This document shows positions 7,052 to 14,039 of a DNA stretch of 18,095 nucleotides, piece after piece. The DNA comes from CBDUWP01 sp965370955 (lineage in GTDB: Bacteria; Planctomycetota; Phycisphaerae; Sedimentisphaerales; Anaerobacaceae). Below the pieces are notes generated by a model. It was not told the origin of the DNA. It ran no database searches and saw only the letters and a program-made list of their open reading frames with translations. Within the stretch, counting starts at the first letter, position 1. Each line of letters begins with the position of its first letter. The stretch covers positions 1 to 18,095 of the forward strand of contig CBDUWP010000023.1 of assembly GCA_965370955.1 (NCBI GenBank), read 5' to 3'. The translations under genes and the position numbers were made by a program.

Positions 7052-7951
7052 TTACATTTGTCTCATTTCAGCGATATCAGGCTCGACATGCACGATAACA
7101 TTCACAGGCACAGTCAAATTTTGATGGATATCCTCTTCGATTTTTTCAGCTATTTCATGTCCTGTCATGATATTCAGCGCCGGGTCGACTAAGATATGCA
7201 GATCAACAAAAAGCTCTCTTCCGACAATTCTCGTCCTGAGCTTATGCCATTGCTTAACATCTGTATTATCGCTAACAATTTTTTGTATTTTTTTCAAGGT
7301 TTGAGCATCTGCTGACGATTCGGCAAATTCTCTAAAGCATTTCCCCAGCACTTTCGCCCCAGCCGCGATAACCATTAAACCAACGCCGATAGCCGCGAAT
7401 TGGTCACCATATTCGAATCCAAATTTCAGAGCCATATAGCCGATTAAAACAGCCACTGAGCTGAATGCATCGCTGCGATGATGCCAAGCATTTGCGTATA
7501 GAGCCGAGCTTTTGATTTCTTTAGCGACTTTTTTTGTAATCCGATACAACCATTCTTTCAGGATCACCGAGCTTATCGCAACTATTGAGGCGGCGACACT
7601 AAAGGCCACTTTCTGTCCCTTTGCAATCGACATGATTGCGTAATATACCATCAAGGCACCAACAGTACACAAAATGAGCGACACGAAAAAAGCTGAAAAC
7701 GTTTCCATTCTGCCGTGGCCATAGGGATGTTTTTCGTCTGGCTCTTTCAAAGACAAGTGGGTTCCGAATAGTACTGCTAAATCGGTAACGATATCAGATA
7801 GGCTGTGGATCCCGTCAGCCGCCAGTGCCGGCGAACCTGCGAGCAAACCAACCGACATTTTAATAACAGCCAAAACAACATTGACAATAATGCCAAGAAA
7901 TGTAACTGCCTTAATCCTTTTTTGAGACTCTTGTAATTTGAACCTATCCAT
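7052..7951 (-). CDS. Cation diffusion facilitator (CDF) metal exporter
   Basis: Inner-membrane metal/proton antiporter, 299 residues, with about six transmembrane helices followed by a cytoplasmic ferredoxin-like CDF domain (about 210-295, RTRIVGRELFVDLHILVDP through VNVIVHVEPD). The transport site reads His49-Asp53 in DGIHSLSDIVTD (helix 2) and His157-Asp161 in WHHRSD (helix 5). This HD-HD arrangement is typical of zinc-type CDFs such as ZitB and ZnT, unlike the DD-HD site of FieF/YiiP; zinc (perhaps cadmium) export is therefore the best guess. HPYGHGRMET in the loop after helix 2 is also standard. The ATG at 7951 is preferred: AGGA lies nine bases upstream, and a GTG at 7957 is too close to it. 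It lies 57 bases downstream of the phosphohexomutase gene, so it may be co-transcribed. Confidence 0.92.
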   Translation of the reverse strand: MDRFKLQESQKRIKAVTFLGIIVNVVLAVIKMSVGLLAGSPALAADGIHSLSDIVTDLAVLFGTHLSLKEPDEKHPYGHGRMETFSAFFVSLILCTVGALMVYYAIMSIAKGQKVAFSVAASIVAISSVILKEWLYRITKKVAKEIKSSALYANAWHHRSDAFSSVAVLIGYMALKFGFEYGDQFAAIGVGLMVIAAGAKVLGKCFREFAESSADAQTLKKIQKIVSDNTDVKQWHKLRTRIVGRELFVDLHILVDPALNIMTGHEIAEKIEEDIHQNLTVPVNVIVHVEPDIAEMRQM

Positions 7952-7966
7952 TGGCACAAATCCTGC

Positions 7967-7976
7967 AAAAAAAAAA
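7967..7976 (-). repeat. Ten-base homopolymer (T10 on the coding strand) before the CDF gene
   Basis: Ten consecutive A on the plus strand, T on the transcript, only a few bases before the ribosome site of the CDF gene. Such tracts slip easily, and length change here could alter expression. No promoter spacing could be assigned to it. Confidence 0.5.
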
Positions 7977-8008
7977 TCGTACTATCAATTCTAACTTCAA
8001 ATGTTTTT

Positions 8009-9400
8009 TTAGTTTAGAATTTTAGCCTGTATTTTTAGCACTATTTCAGCATAAGCTTTGGCGGCGGCCTTGTCGTCCGCTTCGATAATCATTCTCATAA
8101 CAGGCTCTGTATTACTGGTTCTAAGATGCAGCCATCCATCGTCAAAATCGAATCGGCAGCCATCGGTCAGATCGACCTTTGCATCTGCAAAAACATCTTT
8201 TGCTTTTGCTATAATTTCGTCAGCCTGTGATTTTGTTGCTTTGAATTTGGCTTTGCTCATATAATAGCCGCCGATGTCACTTGCCAGCGAGCCGATAGTT
8301 TTATTGGTTTCAGCTGCCAGCTGTAATATTATTGCCATTGCGAGAAGGCTGTCTCTGACTGGCCCGACTCTAAGATCGATAACGCCGCCGTTGCCTTCTC
8401 CTCCGATCACGCAATTATGCTCAATCATAGCTGATGCCACATTCGCTTCGCCGACAGCAGTTCTTATAACTTTTCCGCCATATTTTTTAGCCACATCGTC
8501 GATCATTCTCGATGTCGACAGATTAGCCGCTGCGTTTCCGGGCGTTTTGCTTAACACATATTCCGCCACCAGAGCCAGAGTAAATTCTTCCCCGATATAG
8601 TTGCCATTTTCGTCGACGATAGCGAGTCTATCGGCATCCGGATCTTGCGCGAAACCAATCATTGCCCCAGCTTTTTTGACATCACCGCATAGACCAACCA
8701 GATTTTCCGCTGTCGGCTCCGGCGTATGGGCAAATATGCCATTTGGCTCATAGTTGATCGGCACCACTTCGCAGCCTAATTTTTCGAGCAGTATCTTTCC
8801 AGCCGGCCCACCTGCACCATTTACACTATCTAAAACCACTTTGAACTTTTTAGATTTTATCAATTCACAATCAACAAGTTTTACTACCTTATCTATATGA
8901 ATAGCATTTGCTTCGTTATTTTTCGTAATTTTTCCGCAATCGATTGACTCGACATAATCAAATTTTTTGTCGAGATATAGCTGCTTGATTTGCGCAGCCT
9001 TTTTTGGCGGCGGTGCGATACCATTATCCAGCAATAATTTTATTCCGTTATAGGCGATTGGGTTATGCGATGCCGTTATCACGATCCCGCCTTGACAATT
9101 CAGCTGCCTAAGCATAACTCCTACTGTGGGCGTTGTCACTAGGCCAATATCGACAACGTTTAGCCCAGTCGCACAAATCCCTGCTGTTATAGCCGCTTTA
9201 AGCATTTGTCCGCTGGGCCTTGAATCTGTCCCGATACAAATGCTCAGCTTCTCATTGCCGTCTTTTTTGGCCTTGCCATAGTATGCTTTTATGAAACTGC
9301 CGAAAGCCGCGCCATATTCTGCTGCGATAGCTGAGGTCAAATTGTCACCAACGATTCCTCTGACTCCGCTTACGCTTATAATCAATTCTTCACTGCTCAT
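8009..9400 (-). CDS. glmM: Archaeal-type phosphoglucosamine / phosphomannose mutase
   Basis: Alpha-D-phosphohexomutase of 463 residues, moving phosphate between C6 and C1 of a hexose, most likely glucosamine phosphate for UDP-GlcNAc and cell-wall synthesis. The four signatures are intact: phosphoserine loop TASHNP (Ser111), metal loop DPDADR (Asp253, 255, 257), sugar-specificity loop GEGNGG (334-339) and phosphate-binding RTSNTEP (427-433). The GEGNGG and SNTEP forms are those of archaeal phosphoglucosamine mutases and ManB-like enzymes, while classical bacterial GlmM has a GEQSGH-type loop and SGTEP. The glmM name is therefore functional, not certain; phosphomannomutase or phosphoglucomutase is possible. 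Its ATG overlaps the TGA of the topoisomerase VI B gene (ATGA), indicating translational coupling. Confidence 0.87.
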   Translation of the reverse strand: MSSEELIISVSGVRGIVGDNLTSAIAAEYGAAFGSFIKAYYGKAKKDGNEKLSICIGTDSRPSGQMLKAAITAGICATGLNVVDIGLVTTPTVGVMLRQLNCQGGIVITASHNPIAYNGIKLLLDNGIAPPPKKAAQIKQLYLDKKFDYVESIDCGKITKNNEANAIHIDKVVKLVDCELIKSKKFKVVLDSVNGAGGPAGKILLEKLGCEVVPINYEPNGIFAHTPEPTAENLVGLCGDVKKAGAMIGFAQDPDADRLAIVDENGNYIGEEFTLALVAEYVLSKTPGNAAANLSTSRMIDDVAKKYGGKVIRTAVGEANVASAMIEHNCVIGGEGNGGVIDLRVGPVRDSLLAMAIILQLAAETNKTIGSLASDIGGYYMSKAKFKATKSQADEIIAKAKDVFADAKVDLTDGCRFDFDDGWLHLRTSNTEPVMRMIIEADDKAAAKAYAEIVLKIQAKILN

Positions 9401-11139
9401 ATTTTTCGCGTTTCTTCCAAGATATTTTCTAGTTTCACAAGGATGTTATCGACTTGTTTTTCTTTCAGGTTCAAAATTTCTTTCAGTGCCTCGCCGATAT
9501 AGGGCAAATATGTTTCGATATAGCTGCGTTTGGACATTTCATGCTGGATGCGTTTTTTCCTTCTCAGATATACGCCCAGTTTTCTACCGCATTCCTGCAC
9601 AGCCAGCTGAATCTCTTTAATAATTTCGGGATAATGAGCGATAGCCTCCTTGCTTTCGGAGGTGAAAGGCACCCAAACGGACGCGAAATGCACAGTCAAA
9701 TGCACAGGCCCCGCCGGCAATGCTCCTCTGCTTTGCGTTAGAGAATAATTTCGCCAATTGATATCCAGCACCGCCTTATATATCGCACAAGCCGACTGCT
9801 GATACAAAAGCGGCACTCTGTTCGCCAATCTGGTTAGCTGAATGAGTGGCTCTCGCTCTTTTTCTTTGTCCTTTTTCTTTTTAGTATTTTTTGCTTTGAC
9901 TCCGTAAGCCAGTGACGCTTCCACAAGAAAAGGATTACCTCGATAAACGGAGGGCCTTCTTGACGCCGACGCATAAAATTCAGCATCGACAACTGACTGC
10001 ATACCAGCTTCGAGTTGGGCTTCACCGATGGGCCCGATACAATTTGTCGAGGGCGCCATAATTTTTGTATCATCGATTGCTTTGTGTAATTTTTCAGCAT
10101 CTTTTAGACAGGCCTTGACCGTCCACATTTTCGGGCTAAGCCCAGCCTTTTCGCAAATTTTCGCCGCTATTTTCGAGCTAACTCTGGAAAACTCATGCCT
10201 TAAAAATCCCGCCAATTGTTTTTGCCTTGAGTCCATCAGCATTTTATAAAGCAGCCCCAACTCAACCCCATATGGATGCGGCTTAATCTCTATCGGCATA
10301 AAAGGTGCTTCATTTATTTGTCTTGGATAATCGTATAGATTCCCATCGCTAGCGTGATAGGTAATAGAGGCATGTGGATTAGCTATTGCCGTTTGCAGGA
10401 TATATTCATCAACCGATTGACGGCCTTTTAGATATTTTCCTTCCAGCGTAATTGTCACTGATGTCCCTGTCGGCAATTCAAAATCGCACTGCTCATCGAG
10501 TACCACTTGCGGCTTATTTTGTGCCGTATCGATCTGCACATGATAGTGATACGCCGGATTTTTCGGATTAGTTCTTGAAATGATTTGGACAGGCTCTCCG
10601 GTCGTCAAAAGGCCATACATTCCCGCCGCCGAGATACCGATCCCCTGCTGGCCCCTGCTCATTTTCAAGCTATGGAACTTGCTGCCGTAGAGGAGTTTTG
10701 CGAACACGTTCGGGATTTGTCTTTTCACGATACCGGGACCATTGTCACGGATTGTCAAAACAAATTTATTATCCTTTAGCTGTTTTATGGTAACAACAAT
10801 ATCAGGCAAGATACTTGCTTCTTCGCAAGCGTCCAGAGCATTGTCTACCGCCTCTTTGACCGCTGTTAATAAAGCTTTTCTAGGATTATCAAAACCGAGC
10901 AGATGCCTGTTTTTGGCAAAAAATTCACTAATACTGATATCGCGTTGTTTTTCTGCCATGGTTTCGGCAGTGACAGTTTTTCTTTTTTTCTTAGGTTTTT
11001 TTTTGTCTATTTTTTTTTCAATTAGCTGTGATTCTTTCTTAGCTGACTTTGTTGATTTAGCAGATGCCTTATCATCAAAAACAAAATTCATTTGGTCAGC
11101 CGGTTGGCCTTTTGCTACTGCCATTTGAGGAAGCTCCAT
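9397..11139 (-). CDS. top6B: DNA topoisomerase VI subunit B
   Basis: ATPase subunit of type IIB topoisomerase, which passes one duplex through another together with subunit A; 580 residues, slightly longer than typical archaeal forms. GHKL ATPase: EAVDNALDA (Glu96, Asn100), RDNGPG (131-136), GQQGIGIS lid (163-170). A helix-two-turns-helix region follows (about 295-365), then the transducer domain with RGALPAGPVHLTVHF and the switch lysine Lys497 in SESKEAIA. The C-terminal helical tail that contacts subunit A (YLRRKKRIQHEMSKRSYIET on) is retained, so a partner should exist. No subunit A gene follows; the next gene is a sugar mutase with a four-base overlap. Unusual parts are a lysine-rich N-terminal tail (about 24-56) and a lysine/glutamate-rich loop (418-430). 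Topo VI is rare in bacteria. A start at 11124 (GGAG nine bases upstream) competes with 11139. Confidence 0.93.
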   Translation of the reverse strand: MELPQMAVAKGQPADQMNFVFDDKASAKSTKSAKKESQLIEKKIDKKKPKKKRKTVTAETMAEKQRDISISEFFAKNRHLLGFDNPRKALLTAVKEAVDNALDACEEASILPDIVVTIKQLKDNKFVLTIRDNGPGIVKRQIPNVFAKLLYGSKFHSLKMSRGQQGIGISAAGMYGLLTTGEPVQIISRTNPKNPAYHYHVQIDTAQNKPQVVLDEQCDFELPTGTSVTITLEGKYLKGRQSVDEYILQTAIANPHASITYHASDGNLYDYPRQINEAPFMPIEIKPHPYGVELGLLYKMLMDSRQKQLAGFLRHEFSRVSSKIAAKICEKAGLSPKMWTVKACLKDAEKLHKAIDDTKIMAPSTNCIGPIGEAQLEAGMQSVVDAEFYASASRRPSVYRGNPFLVEASLAYGVKAKNTKKKKDKEKEREPLIQLTRLANRVPLLYQQSACAIYKAVLDINWRNYSLTQSRGALPAGPVHLTVHFASVWVPFTSESKEAIAHYPEIIKEIQLAVQECGRKLGVYLRRKKRIQHEMSKRSYIETYLPYIGEALKEILNLKEKQVDNILVKLENILEETRKI

Positions 11140-11160
11140 AAAACAAACTCATAAGATATA

Positions 11161-11192
11161 AAAAAAGGGCGACCGAATTCAATCGCCCTTTT
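11161..11192 (-). terminator. Intrinsic terminator of serA
   Basis: A perfect ten-base stem, AAAAGGGCGA (11163-11172) with TCGCCCTTTT (11183-11192) around a ten-base loop, begins ten bases past the serA stop. On the minus-strand transcript it is followed by a run of U. It separates serA from the downstream topoisomerase gene. Confidence 0.9.
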
Positions 11193-11202
11193 GCAGATAG
11201 AT

Positions 11203-12795
11203 TTAGCTTAATTTGCAGATATAAACTTCGGTAACGAAATCCAATTTTTTCAATTCGTCAACGAGTTCGTCGCTAGGCATTTTGTCGAGACTAACAGCTA
11301 AGACAGCCTCGCTTTTGTCTATTTTCTGTCCGACGCCCATTGTCCCGATATTGATCGCATATTTCCCGCAGATTGTGCCAACATCACCAATCACGCCCGG
11401 CTTATCGGCATTATAGATCAGTATAACTGTATCACTTGGTGTAAGTTCAACATCGAATCCATCGATTGCAATGATCCTCAATTTGCTTCCGCCAAAGACT
11501 GTTCCGACGACGGTTCTTGTCACCTTGTCAGTTACAACCGTTGCCGTAAAACTTGAAGACACATCAACGGGACTGGTATTTTTGGTTTCATCAATGCCGA
11601 TGCCTCTTTCTTTGGCCATGATGGTTGCGTTCACTGTATTAAGCGGCATCTCGAAATGTTTTTGCAGCAGGCCGATAGTAAAATTCAGCGTAGCCTCTTG
11701 CGTATCCATTTCTGCGATAGCACCGCAATATTTCACATTAACGCTTTTAATTTTTCCAACAGCGATAGTGCTCAAGATTTCTCCGATTTTGCGAGCAAGC
11801 TGTCCATACATCACAACGATCGGTGCAACAGTTCCTGAAGTTGACGGAGCATTTAGTGCATTTTTGATTGATCCGCCTGTGATAGCATCAGATAAAATTT
11901 GCGCTGCTTCGACAGCCACTTCGATTTGAGCCTCTGTTGTGCTAGCTCCTAAGTGCGGTGTCACCACACAATTACCTAGTCCCGCAAATCCGGTATTTTC
12001 CGGCGGCTCAGTTGGAAAAACGTCCAGTGCCACACCAGCGATTTCGCCTTTTTCCAATGCTGCATAAGCTGCTGCTTCATTGATGATACCACCTCTCGCG
12101 CAGTTCACCAGCCTTACAGACGGCTTCATCATTTTCAGCTGCTCGGTACTAATCATGTCAATTGTTTGTTCATTTCTCGGCACGTGAACGCTGATAAAAT
12201 CAGATTCTTTGAACAGTTTTTCGAGATCTTCAGTAACCTCGACACCTTTAGCCTGTGCATCTGGCGGCGAAGCGATTGGGTCATAGCCCAGCACATTCAT
12301 ACCAAATCCGGCAGCCATTTTAGCGACAGCCATTCCAATTCTCCCCAAGCCGATCAAGCCCAGTGTTTTATTGTTTAGCTGATTGCCCATATATTTTTTT
12401 CTATCCCACTTGCCTTCTTTTAGGCTATTGCAAGCCGGCACAACATTTCTGCTCATGGCCAGCATTAGCGCCATCGTATGTTCTGCGGCACTTAGCGTAT
12501 TTCCGCCCGGCGTATTCATAACGATAACGCCTTTTCTGGTCGCCGCAGGTATATCGATATTATCAACGCCGACACCGGCTCTTGCGATACCTTTGAGTTT
12601 GCCAGAATTTTCCAACACTTTAGCTGTAACAGTTGTTCCGCTTCTGATTATCAAACCGTCATACTCGCCGATGATAGAAGCCAGCTCATCTTCTGAAATA
12701 CCAAGATTAACGACAGCTTCTACGCCGTCGATTGAATTTATTAAATCAATACCTTCTTGTGCCAACTTATCAGTGATAAGTATTCTCGTAGCCAT
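11203..12795 (-). CDS. serA: D-3-phosphoglycerate dehydrogenase (long form, ASB + ACT)
   Basis: First enzyme of serine biosynthesis, oxidising 3-phosphoglycerate to 3-phosphohydroxypyruvate with NAD. At 530 residues it is the long type with an extra intervening domain. Residues 1-310 are the catalytic and Rossmann domains: GLIGLGRIG (NAD loop 149-154), Arg234 in CARGG, Glu263 in FPTEPP and His281 in TPHLGAST form the catalytic set. Residues about 320-445 are the allosteric substrate-binding (ASB) domain, and residues from about 455 the ACT domain (VILIYNADKPGVIGDVGTIC), the usual site of serine feedback. ATG 12795 is chosen because GGAG lies six bases upstream; the upstream TTG overlaps that site. 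It follows the lipoprotein gene by 12 bases, so it is probably the last gene of that unit, and ends at a strong terminator. Confidence 0.96.
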   Translation of the reverse strand: MATRILITDKLAQEGIDLINSIDGVEAVVNLGISEDELASIIGEYDGLIIRSGTTVTAKVLENSGKLKGIARAGVGVDNIDIPAATRKGVIVMNTPGGNTLSAAEHTMALMLAMSRNVVPACNSLKEGKWDRKKYMGNQLNNKTLGLIGLGRIGMAVAKMAAGFGMNVLGYDPIASPPDAQAKGVEVTEDLEKLFKESDFISVHVPRNEQTIDMISTEQLKMMKPSVRLVNCARGGIINEAAAYAALEKGEIAGVALDVFPTEPPENTGFAGLGNCVVTPHLGASTTEAQIEVAVEAAQILSDAITGGSIKNALNAPSTSGTVAPIVVMYGQLARKIGEILSTIAVGKIKSVNVKYCGAIAEMDTQEATLNFTIGLLQKHFEMPLNTVNATIMAKERGIGIDETKNTSPVDVSSSFTATVVTDKVTRTVVGTVFGGSKLRIIAIDGFDVELTPSDTVILIYNADKPGVIGDVGTICGKYAINIGTMGVGQKIDKSEAVLAVSLDKMPSDELVDELKKLDFVTEVYICKLS

Positions 12796-12807
12796 TTTAC
12801 TCTCCAA

Positions 12808-13488
12808 TTATTCGTTCCAATTTTGCCAGTCGATTTTGGTTCTATCGTCTGAGCTGTCATATTTATCGCCGGGGCAATCGTACAGCAATCTCAGCGTGCA
12901 AAACGCGCTGCCTGTAGCCAGCCTTGTCACTGCGGTTTCGTAACCGCCCGACTCAATTTCAAACCCTACTCTAATAATCTTTTGTTTACTTTTTTTCGGC
13001 CAGAGCAACAGGCCGGAGCCAGCAGCAGTCAAGGAAACTGTTGTGTTGAGGTCACCTTTATAATACTTCGAGCCAGCTTCTTTAGTCATATTATAATCAG
13101 CCACAACCACTTTAAGCACCATATCCGCTGACAGTGCTCTTGCAATTTCGCCAGTTGTCATATTGTGATAATCAGGTCTCGTCGAGCGTAAATTGACTAA
13201 CTCTTGATACGGCACAATATTTTCCGGTTTAAATCCGATGGTTTTTTCAAGCCTTTTATTGAAAGATTTGGTCAGATAGAACCGTAGATTAGCCTTAGAC
13301 CTCACCCATGCTGGCTGCTCAACGATCACTAAGATTTTTTTGCTGCGTTTGGCCGCAATAGCAGCGAGATCAAATTCAGCTGGAGTTTTTCTTTCGTGCC
13401 TGCCGGGCGTTCCCATCAGACTGACAAAACCACATCCGCCAACGAGCAACAATATCCCAACCATTATAGTAATTTTGATTTTAACCAT
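12808..13488 (-). CDS. Lipoprotein of unknown function
   Basis: 226-residue secreted protein with a clear lipoprotein signal: basic MVKIK, a hydrophobic stretch and lipobox VGGC, giving Cys19 as the lipidated residue. The mature part begins with a flexible segment, then a mixed alpha/beta region: a predicted strand (KKILVIVEQPAWV), helix (RFYLTKSFNKRLEKTIG) and VVPYQ-like turn, then GEIARALSADMVLKVVVADY. A tyrosine-rich strand and a WPKKSKQKIIRVGFEI strand follow. The pattern 'EIARALSADMVLKVVV' resembles envelope lipoproteins with a CsgG/TolB-like nucleotide-free Rossmann fold, but I do not recognise a named family. The ATG has AGGG eight bases upstream. It lies 24 bases after the DUF2752 gene and 12 bases before serA, so the three are probably co-transcribed. 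Confidence 0.8.
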   Translation of the reverse strand: MVKIKITIMVGILLLVGGCGFVSLMGTPGRHERKTPAEFDLAAIAAKRSKKILVIVEQPAWVRSKANLRFYLTKSFNKRLEKTIGFKPENIVPYQELVNLRSTRPDYHNMTTGEIARALSADMVLKVVVADYNMTKEAGSKYYKGDLNTTVSLTAAGSGLLLWPKKSKQKIIRVGFEIESGGYETAVTRLATGSAFCTLRLLYDCPGDKYDSSDDRTKIDWQNWNE

Positions 13489-13512
13489 ATAATCAGCCCT
13501 TTAGCCTATTTT

Positions 13513-13986
13513 TTAGCTTTTCGCTGCCAAAGCTCTCGACAAAGTTACCGCCCAACCGCCGAGAACGACAATAAACACCACAAAAAAGATGTATTTTAGC
13601 TTAACTCTGAACCAAAACCCATCTAAAAAGGCAAAATATACTCCAAAAACGCCTGTTATGAAAGTAAAAAATGCCGTTATCAGCAATCCGCAGCAAAATA
13701 TTGCTCCAGCCGGCTGAATCCAGAATGATTTTAGGATTTTTCCGCTAAAAAAAGCTATCGCCGAACTAGTAATCCCGCATCCGGGACATGGCAAATGATA
13801 GCACTGCTGGAATCCGCATGGTCCAAGTTCTTTGCCGAGATCGTAATCGCCATAGGCTGACCAGATTACCGGCACAACCAGATAGACAATCACAGCAAAG
13901 GTTACAATCGCCGCAAATCTTTGCCATTTGGTGGCTTTTTTGAACTTTGACAGATTTTCAATCACATATTTAATCAACAATTTCAT
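13513..13986 (-). CDS. DUF2752 membrane protein
   Basis: 157-residue integral membrane protein with the DUF2752 hallmark CPGCGITSS (cysteines at 67 and 70), preceded by GPCGFQQCYHLPC. Three to four hydrophobic helices are visible: one before the motif (RFAAIVTFAVIVYLVVPVIW), one after it, a long AIFCCGLLITAFF helix and a C-terminal helix (KYIFFVVFIVVLGGWAV). The function of DUF2752 is unknown; the cysteine pairs suggest metal or redox chemistry at the membrane (inference). The ATG at 13986 is chosen. An upstream TTG at 14022 keeps the frame open but is the -35 element of a likely promoter. No Shine-Dalgarno precedes the ATG, so translation may be leaderless. Confidence 0.82.
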   Translation of the reverse strand: MKLLIKYVIENLSKFKKATKWQRFAAIVTFAVIVYLVVPVIWSAYGDYDLGKELGPCGFQQCYHLPCPGCGITSSAIAFFSGKILKSFWIQPAGAIFCCGLLITAFFTFITGVFGVYFAFLDGFWFRVKLKYIFFVVFIVVLGGWAVTLSRALAAKS

Positions 13987-13993
13987 CTGATTA

Positions 13994-14022
13994 AAGATAT
14001 GAAAATAAGCTGATATTGTCAA
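13994..14022 (-). promoter_or_regulatory. Promoter of the DUF2752-lipoprotein-serA unit
   Basis: Perfect -35 TTGACA (14022-14017), 17-base spacer, then TATCTT (13999-13994, four of six). The last -10 base is seven bases from the ATG at 13986, so transcription would start on or beside the start codon. It lies in the 53-base gap after the GspK-like gene. Confidence 0.55.
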
Positions 14023-14039
14023 GGCAGCTGTTAGTAAAC

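Noticed and set aside
11153..11182. TTGAAT-18-TATCTT on the minus strand as a promoter for top6B
   Set aside because: Both boxes match the consensus at only four of six positions, the spacer is 18 bases and the -35 lies inside the serA terminator loop. It could be real, but the evidence is too weak to call a feature.
11471..11929. Plus-strand open frame of 152 codons inside serA
   Set aside because: Antisense shadow of the serA regulatory domains; low-complexity hydrophobic translation with no supporting signals.
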